A DNA stretch of 64,000 bases from Pullichristensenella sp002068815 (lineage in GTDB: Bacteria > Bacillota > Clostridia > Christensenellales > Aristaeellaceae), in contig JAXGXF010000007.1 in the NCBI GenBank assembly GCA_040772885.1, forward strand, positions 62,001-126,000, in the 5' to 3' direction. Made by a program: the position numbers and the translations under genes. A model generated the notes under the pieces. It had not been told where the DNA came from. It ran no database searches and was given only the letters and a program-made list of their open reading frames with translations. This document shows, piece by piece, positions 1 through 6,751 of this stretch. The stretch's first letter is position 1. Each line of letters starts with the position of its first letter.

Positions 1-101
1 GAAAGCTCCCGATGCGCGGGCGCGCCGAGTCGCTGAACGCGGCGGTCGCGGCGGGAATCATGATGTATGCTTTGATGGACGGGCGGGAGGGTTGCCGATG
101 A
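1..101 (+). CDS. SpoU/TrmH family RNA 2'-O-methyltransferase, C-terminal fragment
   Basis: Only the last 32 codons lie in the window (frame beginning at base 3, TGA at 99-101). They encode the signature LPMRGRAESLNAAVAAGIMM, the third motif of SpoU/TrmH SPOUT methyltransferases, in which the Glu-Ser-Leu-Asn segment helps form the trefoil-knot AdoMet site. The family methylates ribose 2'-OH in rRNA or tRNA; which RNA is the target cannot be told from this fragment. The stop codon overlaps the ATG of the next gene (ATGA), so the two are probably translationally coupled. Confidence 0.85.
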   Translation, partial: KLPMRGRAESLNAAVAAGIMMYALMDGREGCR

Positions 102-1306
102 GCGGGGTAACGTTCGGAATGGTGCTGGAGGCGCGCGAGCGGCTCCGGGGGATCGTCAGGCGGACGGAATTGGTGCCGTCGCGGACGCTGTCGGGCGACG
201 GCCGCGAGGTGTTTTTGAAGACCGAGAGCTTGCAGCACACGGGCTCGTTCAAGCTGCGCGGCGCGTACAACCGGATTTCGCGGCTGACCGAGGACGAGAG
301 GCGCGCGGGCGTCGTCGCGTCCTCGGCGGGCAACCACGCGCAGGGCGTCGCGCTCGCGGCGAAGATGTTCGGCGTCAAGGCGACGATCGTGATGCCGGAG
401 GGCGCGTCGCTGGCGAAGATCGCGGCCACGCGCGAGCTCGGCGCGGAGGTGATCCTCGACGGCGCGTCGTTCGACGACGCGTTCCAAAGGGCGCTGAAGG
501 TGCGCGAGGAGACCGGCGCGACGCTCGTGCACGCGTTTCAGGACCCGCTCGTCGTCGCCGGGCAGGGGACGGTCGGGCTCGAAATCCTCGAGGACCTGAA
601 GGATGTCGACAGCGTGATCGTGCCGATCGGCGGCGGCGGTCTGATCGGCGGCATCGCGCTCGCGATCAAGGAGCTGCGCCCGCAGGCGCGCGTGATCGGC
701 GTCGAGGCGGAGGCGGCGGACGCGATGGTGCAGTCGCTGAAAAAGGGCGGCCCGGTCATGATCGAGTCCGCGTCGACGATCGCCGACGGCATCGCGATCA
801 AGTACCCGGGCGAACTGACGTACGGGCTTTGCAGGCAGTACGTCGACGAGGTTGTGACCGTCGACGAGGACGAGATCGCGGGCGCGGTGCTCGTGCTTCT
901 CGAGCGGTGCAAGGTCGTCGCCGAGGGCGCGGGCGCGGCGTCGGTCGCGGCGCTTCTGAGCGGCAAGGGCGGCGCGCACGGCAAGGTCGCGTGCGTCGTG
1001 TCCGGCGGCAACATCGACGTCACGACGCTGCAGCGCATCATCAACCGCGGCCTCACGAAGGAGGGGCGGCTGACGCACATCGACACCGTCGTCGTCGACC
1101 GACCGGGGCATCTGCAGCGGCTGCTCGCCGTCGTCGCCGGCGCGGGCGCGAACGTGATGTCCGTCCGGCACGACCGCGTCGACGAGAGCGCCGGCGCGGG
1201 CATGGTCAAGATCGGCCTGACGCTCGAGACGAACAACCGCGCGCACTACGAGAAGGTGCTGCTGGCGGTCAAGGAAGCGGGGCATAGGATCATCGGGCAT
1301 CGATGA
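98..1306 (+). CDS. ilvA: Threonine ammonia-lyase with C-terminal ACT domain (copy 1)
   Basis: PLP-dependent deamination of L-threonine to 2-oxobutanoate, the committed step to isoleucine. The Schiff-base Lys is K52 in GSFKLRGAYN; SSAGNHAQGVA and the phosphate-binding PIGGGGLIGG loop follow. Residues from about 325 (THIDTVVVDRPGHL onward) form one ACT-like regulatory domain. The protein is 402 aa, typical of the short TdcB-plus-ACT type. ATG at 98 is chosen over an upstream TTG at 92 because GGGAGG at 85-90 is then 7 nt away and ATGA overlaps the previous stop. A second gene of the same length and architecture lies at 44267-45475, inside the Ile-controlled operon. This copy has no visible attenuator, so it could be the catabolic or housekeeping version, or act on serine. 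Confidence 0.9.
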   Translation: MSGVTFGMVLEARERLRGIVRRTELVPSRTLSGDGREVFLKTESLQHTGSFKLRGAYNRISRLTEDERRAGVVASSAGNHAQGVALAAKMFGVKATIVMPEGASLAKIAATRELGAEVILDGASFDDAFQRALKVREETGATLVHAFQDPLVVAGQGTVGLEILEDLKDVDSVIVPIGGGGLIGGIALAIKELRPQARVIGVEAEAADAMVQSLKKGGPVMIESASTIADGIAIKYPGELTYGLCRQYVDEVVTVDEDEIAGAVLVLLERCKVVAEGAGAASVAALLSGKGGAHGKVACVVSGGNIDVTTLQRIINRGLTKEGRLTHIDTVVVDRPGHLQRLLAVVAGAGANVMSVRHDRVDESAGAGMVKIGLTLETNNRAHYEKVLLAVKEAGHRIIGHR

Positions 1307-2168
1307 GCATTTGAAGCTCCGGCGGAAGCGGCGACGCGAGGTCGATCCGCCTCTCCGGCGCGTCGATCATGATGCGCGCGGAGTGCAGCGCGAACCGCCC
1401 GGGGAGGCGCGCGTCCTCATGGCCGTACAGGAAATCGCCTGCGACCGGGTGGCCGATGTGGGAGAGGTGCACGCGAATCTGGTGCGTGCGCCCGGTCTCG
1501 AGCCTGAGCCGGACGAGCGAATATTCGCCGAAACAGCCCTCCGCGCGCACGTGCGTGACGGAGGGCTTTCCATTTTGCAAGTCCACGGTGCGCTTGACGC
1601 TCGCCTCGCCGACCTTCGCGATCGGGGCGTCGATCGAGAACGCGCCCTCGACGCGCCCTTCGACGACGGCGAGGTACTCGCGCACGAAGCGGTCGGTGTG
1701 CAGGAGCTTCTGAAAGAGCTGGTAGCTGTGCGCGTGCTTCGCGACCGCCATCAGACCGCTCGTCCCCTTGTCGAGCCGGTTCAGCGGCCGGAACACGAAT
1801 GCCGGGTCGGCGAAGTACGCCGCGAGCCGGTTTTCGAGCGTCGGGAGAGACTGCCGCGGCGACCGCTGGCACGAGAGCGGCGCGGGCTTGTCGACGATCA
1901 GGAGGTCGCCGTCCTCGTAGACAATCGAAACCGGCTCGAACTCCGGCTCGACCGCGAGCGCGGGCGCGTCCTCCGGGAGCGCCGCGCAGACGACGTCGCC
2001 GTCCCGGAGAATATGGTTCGCGCGCGCGGGCGCGCCGTTGACCGTCAGCGCCCCGCGCACCTTCAGCGACGCGAACTGGTGGTAGGACATGCCCATGTCC
2101 GAGCGCACGAAGTACTTGAGCTTGCGCCCCTCGTCCTTCGGCTGGGCGGTGCGCGTGAGCGTCGTCAC
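1290..2168 (-). CDS. RluA-family pseudouridine synthase with N-terminal S4-like domain
   Basis: Isomerises specific uridines in rRNA (or tRNA) to pseudouridine. The first about 65 residues form an S4-like RNA-binding segment, followed by the catalytic domain with FRPLNRLDKGTSGLM; D133 is the expected nucleophile (the family motif is HRLDxxTSG, with Asn here in place of His). RTHQIRVHLSHIGHPVAGDFLYG is the conserved C-terminal RluA segment. At 292 aa it has normal family length. The start is a GTG whose GTGA overlaps the aspS stop, so it is the third gene of the hisS-aspS operon. Its 3' end overlaps the convergent ilvA by 17 bp. RluD-like versus RluC-like specificity is not resolvable. Confidence 0.88.
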   Translation of the reverse strand: MTTLTRTAQPKDEGRKLKYFVRSDMGMSYHQFASLKVRGALTVNGAPARANHILRDGDVVCAALPEDAPALAVEPEFEPVSIVYEDGDLLIVDKPAPLSCQRSPRQSLPTLENRLAAYFADPAFVFRPLNRLDKGTSGLMAVAKHAHSYQLFQKLLHTDRFVREYLAVVEGRVEGAFSIDAPIAKVGEASVKRTVDLQNGKPSVTHVRAEGCFGEYSLVRLRLETGRTHQIRVHLSHIGHPVAGDFLYGHEDARLPGRFALHSARIMIDAPERRIDLASPLPPELQMLIDAR

Positions 2169-3937
2169 AGGTCGAGCTTGATCTTGAGGAGCTCGAGCTG
2201 GTCGGGCTTGACGTCGGCGGGCGTGTCCATCATCAGGCAGTTCGCGCCCTGCGCCTTCGGGAATGCGATCACGTCGCGCAGGCTGTCGCTGCCGGTCAAA
2301 ATCATCGTGAGCCGGTCGACGCCGAACGCGAAGCCGCCGTGCGGGGGCGTGCCGTACTTAAAGGCGTCGAGCAAAAAGCCGAAGCGGTGCTTCGCCTCCT
2401 CGTCCGAGAGCCCGATCATCTTGAACATGCGCGCCTGCATGTCGCTTCTGTGGATGCGGATCGAGCCGGAGCCCATCTCGATGCCGTTGAGCACGAGGTC
2501 GTACGCGCGCGCGCGCACGCGGCCCATGTCGGTGTCGAGGTATTGCTCGTCCTCGGGCATCCAGCTCGTGAACGGGTGGTGCATCGCGACGTAGCGGCCG
2601 TCCTCCTCGCTGAACTCGAACAGCGGGAACTCCGTGACCCAGAACAGATTGTACTTGCCCTCGGGGATGATCCCGCGGCGGCGGGCAATCTCCTGCCGGA
2701 GCGCGCCGAGGCTCTGCAGCACGACGGCGTCCCTGTCCGCGACGAAGAAGAGTATGTCGCCCGGCGCGGCGGCCATGCGCTCACGAAGCGCCGCGGTAAA
2801 TTCCTCGGTCAGGAACTTGTTGAACGACGAGCGCGCCGCGCCGTCCTCCTGGAAGGCTACGTAGGCGAGCCCCTTCGCGCGGTAGGTCTTGACGTAGTCG
2901 ACGAGCGCGTCGATCTGCTTGCGCGTCATGTCGGCGGCGCCCTTCGCGTTGATGCCGCGCACGCGCCCGCCCTCGGCCACCGCCGTTTCGAACACCGGGA
3001 AGCCGGAGCCCTTCGCGAGGTCGGAGACGTCGACGAGCTTCATCTCGTAGCGCGTGTCCGGCTTGTCCGAGCCGTAGTTCTCCATCGCGTATTGATAGGT
3101 CATGCGCGGAAGCGGAAGCGAGAGCTCGATGCCCATCACGTCCCGAAACATCCGCTGGAACACGCCCTCGATGACGGCCTGTATGTCCTTTTCGTCGATG
3201 AACGACATCTCGACGTCGACCTGCGTGAACTCCGGCTGGCGGTCGGCGCGGCTGTCCTCGTCGCGGAAGCAGCGCGCGACCTGATAATAGCGGTCGAAGC
3301 CCGCGAGCATCAAGAGCTGCTTGTAGATCTGCGGCGACTGCGGCAGCGCGTAGAACGTGCCGGGGTGCAGGCGGCTGGGCACGAGGAAGTCGCGCGCGCC
3401 CTCGGGCGTCGACTTCGTGAGGATCGGCGTCTCGATCTCGGAGAAGCCCTGCGAGCCCATGTGCGAGCGCACGGCATTCAAGAGCTTCGAACGCATGCGG
3501 AGGTTGCGCTGCATCGACGGGCGGCGCAGGTCGAGGTAGCGGTATTTCAGCCGCACGAGCTCGTTTTCGTCGACCTTGTCGTCGATGTAGATCGGCGGCG
3601 TCTCGCTCCTGTTCAAGAGCTCGCACTCGCGGACGAACACCTCGACGGTGCCGGTCGGGAGCTCCTTGTTGACGGCCTCGGGCGCGCGCAGCCGCACCTC
3701 GCCGACCGTCGTCACGACGTACTCGCCGCGCAGCGCCCTGCCCAGCTCGAACGTTTCCCTCGAGCACACGGCCTCGTCGAACACCAACTGCACGAGCCCC
3801 TCGCGGTCGCGCAGCCACACGAAGACCACGCCGCCCAGGTCGCGCGTGCGCTGCACCCAGCCGGAGAGGTGGACGTCCTTGCCGGCCATCGTTTCGTTGA
3901 CCAGGCCGCAGTAGGTGTCGCGTTTGCAGGAAAGCAT
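2165..3937 (-). CDS. aspS: Aspartate--tRNA ligase
   Basis: Class IIb aminoacyl-tRNA synthetase charging tRNA-Asp (and possibly tRNA-Asn if non-discriminating; no gatCAB is visible here to decide). The N-terminal anticodon-binding OB-fold covers about residues 1-110 (VHLSGWVQRTRDLGGVVF). Class II motif 2 is FRDEDSRADRQPEFTQ near 224-239, the bacterial GAD insertion lies about 300-400, and motif 3 is in GFAFGVDRLTMIL near the end. Length is 590 aa, normal for bacteria. It starts 3 nt after the hisS-side boundary (hisS stop at 3941) and is coupled to the downstream pseudouridine synthase by GTGA. Expression is governed by the T-box ahead of hisS. Confidence 0.96.
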   Translation of the reverse strand: MLSCKRDTYCGLVNETMAGKDVHLSGWVQRTRDLGGVVFVWLRDREGLVQLVFDEAVCSRETFELGRALRGEYVVTTVGEVRLRAPEAVNKELPTGTVEVFVRECELLNRSETPPIYIDDKVDENELVRLKYRYLDLRRPSMQRNLRMRSKLLNAVRSHMGSQGFSEIETPILTKSTPEGARDFLVPSRLHPGTFYALPQSPQIYKQLLMLAGFDRYYQVARCFRDEDSRADRQPEFTQVDVEMSFIDEKDIQAVIEGVFQRMFRDVMGIELSLPLPRMTYQYAMENYGSDKPDTRYEMKLVDVSDLAKGSGFPVFETAVAEGGRVRGINAKGAADMTRKQIDALVDYVKTYRAKGLAYVAFQEDGAARSSFNKFLTEEFTAALRERMAAAPGDILFFVADRDAVVLQSLGALRQEIARRRGIIPEGKYNLFWVTEFPLFEFSEEDGRYVAMHHPFTSWMPEDEQYLDTDMGRVRARAYDLVLNGIEMGSGSIRIHRSDMQARMFKMIGLSDEEAKHRFGFLLDAFKYGTPPHGGFAFGVDRLTMILTGSDSLRDVIAFPKAQGANCLMMDTPADVKPDQLELLKIKLDL

Positions 3938-3940
3938 ATT

Positions 3941-5203
3941 TTATTCTCCCTTCATTTCGAGAAGTATGTTGACGATGTTCTCGCGCGCGACCTCGGCCTC
4001 GAGGCCGTTCTCCATGTCGCGCAGCTTGACGGCGTTTCGGGAGAGCTCCTCCTCGGCGACGACGACGACGCGCTTCGCGGCGATCTTGTCGGCGTACTTG
4101 AACTGCGATTTCATGCTGCGCGCGGCGTGGTCGAGGTCGGCGCGGAGGCCGTTTTCCCGCAGTTCGCGGACGAGCTTCGCGCCCTCGATGCGCGCGGCGG
4201 CGCCCATCGTGACGACGAACGCGTCGTAGAGAGGTTCGGCTTCCGACGCGACGCCCTGCTGGTCCTCGACGAGCAGCATTCTTTCGACGCCCATGCCGAA
4301 GCCGACGCCGGGCAGCGACGGCCCGCCGAGCTCCTCGACGAGAGCGTCGTAGCGCCCGCCGCCGCACACGGTGAGAGCTCCGTCCGGCGTCTCGGCGATG
4401 ATCTCGAACACGGTCTTCGTGTAGTAGTCGAGCCCGCGGACGATCCGGGGGTCGATCCCGTAGGAGATTCCGAGCGCGGAGAGGTATTTCTTGAGCGCCT
4501 CGAAGTGCTCCGAGCACTCTTCGCACAAAAAGTCCAGCATCGACGGCGCGTCGGTCAGCTTTCCCGCGTCCTCCTTGCAGTCGAGTATGCGCATCGGGTT
4601 CCGCTCGAACCGCTCGTTGCAGGTCCTGCAGAGCGCCGGCAGCTTTTCTTGCAGATACGCCTTCAGCGCGGCCTGATAGGCGCTGCGGCATTCGGGGCAG
4701 CCGATCGAGTTGATCGAGAGCTTCAAGCCCGTGATGCCGGACGCCTTCAATACGTCGAGCGCCACCTGTATGACCTCGGCGTCGGCGGAGGCATCCTTCG
4801 CGCCGAATATCTCGACGCCGTTCTGGTGGAACTGGCGCAGCCGGCCCGCCTGCGGCTTCTCGTAGCGGAAGTTCGGGCAGGAGGCGTAGAAGAGCTTGCA
4901 CGGCAGCGGGTCGGCGTAGAGGTGTGCCTCGACGAACGCGCGCACGACGCCGGCCGTGCCCTCGGGCTTCAGCGTGACCGAGCGGCCGCCCTTGTCGAGA
5001 AACGTGTACATCTCCTTCTGCACGACGTCGGTTCCGTCGCCGACGCCGCGCTGAAACAGCTCCGTGTGCTCGAAGACGGGCGTGCGAATCTCGCGGTAGC
5101 CGGCCAAGCGGCAGACCGAGCGCATGTTCTCCTCGATCCGCTGCCAGCGGTGCGCGCTGCCCGGAAGCATGTCCTGGGTTCCCTTGGGCGCCTGTGTCAG
5201 CAT
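3941..5203 (-). CDS. hisS: Histidine--tRNA ligase
   Basis: Class IIa synthetase charging tRNA-His, 420 aa. It opens with MLTQAPKGTQDMLPG, the conserved HisRS N-terminus. Motif 2 is FRYEKPQAGRLRQFHQ, the histidine-specific element is RGLDYYTKTVFE, and motif 3 is GVGFGMGVERML; a C-terminal anticodon-binding domain follows from about 325. The ATG at 5203 was chosen because GAAAGGAG (5211-5218) lies 7 nt upstream and the preceding in-frame codons fall in the T-box terminator. First gene of the hisS-aspS-rluA operon. A Cys cluster (CRTCNERFERNPMRILDCKED, CEECSEHFE) in the insertion domain looks like a zinc site. Confidence 0.96.
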   Translation of the reverse strand: MLTQAPKGTQDMLPGSAHRWQRIEENMRSVCRLAGYREIRTPVFEHTELFQRGVGDGTDVVQKEMYTFLDKGGRSVTLKPEGTAGVVRAFVEAHLYADPLPCKLFYASCPNFRYEKPQAGRLRQFHQNGVEIFGAKDASADAEVIQVALDVLKASGITGLKLSINSIGCPECRSAYQAALKAYLQEKLPALCRTCNERFERNPMRILDCKEDAGKLTDAPSMLDFLCEECSEHFEALKKYLSALGISYGIDPRIVRGLDYYTKTVFEIIAETPDGALTVCGGGRYDALVEELGGPSLPGVGFGMGVERMLLVEDQQGVASEAEPLYDAFVVTMGAAARIEGAKLVRELRENGLRADLDHAARSMKSQFKYADKIAAKRVVVVAEEELSRNAVKLRDMENGLEAEVARENIVNILLEMKGE

Positions 5204-5238
5204 GGCGATTCTCCTTTCGGGGATACAGATGACGGATA

Positions 5239-5441
5239 AAAAAACGGCCCCCGTCCCGACGTAGGGGCGAGGAACTCGCGGTGCCACCCTGCTTGGGCGA
5301 AATCGCCCATCTCAAAGCCCGTTAACGCCGGATACGCCCAAGCTCCCGGGTGTCCTTCGCCGGAACCGCAGCGGGCGCTCGCACCGAACCGCCCTCGCTT
5401 TGCCGCAACCCTCCGGGTACTCTCCCGCTCATCGCCGGTGC
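5239..5441 (-). promoter_or_regulatory. T-box leader of the hisS-aspS operon, predicted to read tRNA-Asp
   Basis: On the minus strand the leader shows the GAGAGTA S-turn side of the specifier loop near 5419-5427. The canonical T-box AGGGTGGCACCGCG is at 5277-5290, followed by a terminator hairpin ending in seven T at 5239-5245. The 3' side of the specifier loop reads GAAGGACACCC. GAC (Asp, 5352-5354) is followed by the usual purine, and CAC (His, 5350-5352) overlaps it by one base. The tRNA-pairing bulge is UGGC, whose C pairs with discriminator G73 of bacterial tRNA-Asp but not with C73 of tRNA-His. Uncharged tRNA-Asp is therefore the likely ligand although the first gene is hisS. The leader identity is certain; the specificity is inference. 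Confidence 0.9.
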
Positions 5442-5446
5442 TTCCG

Positions 5447-5475
5447 ATTATAAGGCCAAGCGCCGGAAAAGTCAA
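5447..5475 (-). promoter_or_regulatory. Sigma-A promoter of the hisS operon
   Basis: TTGACT (5470-5475), a 17-nt spacer, and perfect TATAAT (5447-5452) on the minus strand, placing the start near 5440 at the 5' end of the T-box leader. Confidence 0.85.
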
Positions 5476-5497
5476 GCCGGGCGGGGGAATTAACACA

Positions 5498-5520
5498 AGG
5501 CGCCCCCGTGGGGAGCGCCT
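5498..5520 (-). terminator. Terminator downstream of the small membrane protein gene
   Basis: AGGCGC stem (5498-5503 with 5515-5520) extended by C4/G4 pairing, followed on the minus strand by TTGTGTT. It lies between the stop at 5535 and the hisS promoter. Confidence 0.6.
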
Positions 5521-5534
5521 ATTGAGCCGATGTT

Positions 5535-5747
5535 TCACTTCTTTCCCGCCAGTCGATCCAGAAAGCGGGCGGTGCGGGGATACCAGTTCGTCTTCTTGAT
5601 GACCAGGTACCAGATGAAGCCGATGACCGCCGTGACGAGAAAGCACATCGGCGCGGCGGATTCCCCGTCCACCGCGAGCCCGATGGAGCCGAACAGGGCG
5701 ACCCAGAAGAACACCGGAAGAACCATGTACATCGGCATTATGAACAT
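5535..5747 (-). CDS. Small two-helix membrane protein, unknown function
   Basis: A 70-aa protein with two predicted membrane helices, about residues 6-25 (VLPVFFWVALFGSIGLAV) and 33-50 (PMCFLVTAVIGFIWYLVI), and a basic cytoplasmic tail (KKTNWYPRTARFLDRLAGKK). The ATG at 5747 is preceded at the right distance by AGGAGGT (5755-5761); the longer open frame upstream has no ribosome site. I do not recognise a family. It stands alone between the hisS operon and the hairpin array at 5836-6092, so context does not suggest a role. Confidence 0.6.
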   Translation of the reverse strand: MFIMPMYMVLPVFFWVALFGSIGLAVDGESAAPMCFLVTAVIGFIWYLVIKKTNWYPRTARFLDRLAGKK

Positions 5748-5835
5748 TTTGACGACCTCCTGTTGTTTTGATGTGCCCATTATAGCGCGGCGGGGAGGGA
5801 GAGTGGTTGACAAAAAGTCCACATCTGCATGGCAG

Positions 5836-6092
5836 GGCCCGCGCCTCTTTCGAAGCGCGGGCCTCAGGGCATCAAAAAACTGCGGTTTTTTGATGCATAG
5901 GAAGAATGTGCTTCCGCTCGCTGAAATCCTCACGGATTTCCGGGCGCGATTCTGACGGTAGGAATCGTTTTACCTCCGCTACGCTCCGTAAAAACCAAAT
6001 TCACCGCGCATGTCGCTGAATTTGATTTTATGGGTCGATCGGCGATACTTTGTCGATGGGCTGGGGCCCGCGCCTCTTTCGAAGCGCGGGCC
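5836..6092. repeat. Hairpin-array element, copy 1, flanked by an identical 28-nt hairpin
   Basis: Consecutive inverted repeats: GGCCCGCGC stem (5836-5863); a perfect 12-bp stem GCATCAAAAAAC/GTTTTTTGATGC (5869-5896); GAAATCC/GGATTTC (5923-5940); CGATTC/GAATCG (about 5948-5967); TTTTAC/GTAAAA (5968-5993) with loop CTCCGCTACGCTCC; AAATTCA/TGAATTT (5997-6023); then GATTTTATGGGT (6024-6035). The opening 28-nt hairpin recurs exactly at 6065-6092. No convincing coding frame crosses the array. Order, loop words and the trailing linker match the array at 18869-19024. The block lies downstream of hsp20. Confidence 0.8.
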
Positions 6093-6128
6093 TGCGAGTT
6101 TTTCGTCCTCAGAGGGTTGGGACTGCCG

Positions 6129-6566
6129 TCACTGGATTTCGATCCTCCTGGGGGCCCTTACGGTTTCTGTGATCTTGGGCATCACGAGCCTGAGGACGCC
6201 GTCCCTGTACTCGGCGGAAATCTCATCCTCTTTGACGTTTTCCAGCGTGAAGGAGCGGGAGGCCCTGCCCGAGCGGCGCTCGTTGACGATGTAGTCCTTG
6301 CCCTTCTCCTCCTTCTTTTCGCTCGTCCACTCCGCGCTGATCGTGAGCACGCCGTCGTTCAGGTCGATGTTCACGCCCTCGCGCTTTACGCCCGGCAGGT
6401 CCGCCTCCAGCACGAACTTGTCGTCCTCATCCTTCACGTCCACGCTGAACGCGGACGGGAAGTTGCCGCTGCTCATGAAGAACGGGCGGAAGAAGTCGTC
6501 GAGAAACGAGCTCGTGTCCGGGCGGGACAGGGAGTTGCGGAAGCGATACGGGATCAAACTGCTCAT
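6129..6566 (-). CDS. Hsp20/alpha-crystallin small heat-shock protein
   Basis: ATP-independent holdase that binds unfolding proteins in the cytoplasm. The 145-aa chain has an N-terminal arm (SSFLDDFFRPFF), an alpha-crystallin domain about residues 38-135 (DVKDEDDKFVLEADLPGVKR, then the strand YRDGVLRLVMPK) and a short C-terminal tail with IEIQ, a variant of the oligomerising IxI motif. ATG at 6566 follows GAGGAGG by 8 nt. Single-gene unit with its own promoter and heat-shock-type operators at 6591-6649. The 3' flank is the hairpin array rather than a simple terminator. Confidence 0.93.
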   Translation of the reverse strand: MSSLIPYRFRNSLSRPDTSSFLDDFFRPFFMSSGNFPSAFSVDVKDEDDKFVLEADLPGVKREGVNIDLNDGVLTISAEWTSEKKEEKGKDYIVNERRSGRASRSFTLENVKEDEISAEYRDGVLRLVMPKITETVRAPRRIEIQ

Positions 6567-6590
6567 ATGCAATACCTCCTCGAGTCTTAT

Positions 6591-6649
6591 ATAGACCATC
6601 CTTGACTTTCGTCAACTGTATTGTAGCGCAAAGGTCAATGAAAGTCAAT
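6591..6649 (-). promoter_or_regulatory. hsp20 promoter with CtsR-like heptad repeats
   Basis: TTGACT (6643-6648), 17-nt spacer, TACAAT (6620-6625). The direct heptad GGTCAAT-GAA-AGTCAAT (6633-6649, plus strand) matches the CtsR operator pattern RGTCAAA-NAN-RGTCAAA and covers the -35 and spacer. A second, weaker pair AGTCAAG-GAT-GGTCTAT lies at 6591-6607 on the minus strand, downstream of the -10. No CIRCE element (HrcA) is seen. ctsR itself is not in the window. Confidence 0.6.
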
Positions 6650-6703
6650 ACCCAAATACGGTTTAACATAACTTTTACAAACATAGTTTTCCCGGAAGTT
6701 CCC

Positions 6704-6732
6704 TTGATTATTCATATTGCATGCGCTAAGAT
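6704..6732 (+). promoter_or_regulatory. Promoter of the alaX-MATE-HAD operon
   Basis: TTGATT (6704-6709), 17-nt spacer, TAAGAT (6727-6732), 20 nt ahead of the ATG at 6752. Confidence 0.55.
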
Positions 6733-6751
6733 AGAAACAGGGGTGAGGGCA

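Noticed and set aside
92..94. TTG as start of the first ilvA
   Set aside because: ATG at 98 has better spacing to GGGAGG and overlaps the previous stop in an ATGA.
2339..5239. A 966-codon open frame on the plus strand across hisS and aspS
   Set aside because: It is antisense to two unmistakable synthetases; the high GC removes stop codons from the opposite strand. Its translation is Arg/Val/Leu/Glu-biased with no domain, as are similar long frames at 39223-42087, 42839-45502 and 50362-53544.
5350..5352. His (CAC) as the sole specifier of the hisS T-box
   Set aside because: The UGGC bulge cannot pair with C73 of tRNA-His, and the purine-following rule fits GAC. CAC is kept only as a possible overlapping codon.
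6600..6660. CIRCE (HrcA) element at hsp20
   Set aside because: The TTAGCACTC/GAGTGCTAA inverted repeat is not present; the repeats are GTCAA heptads.
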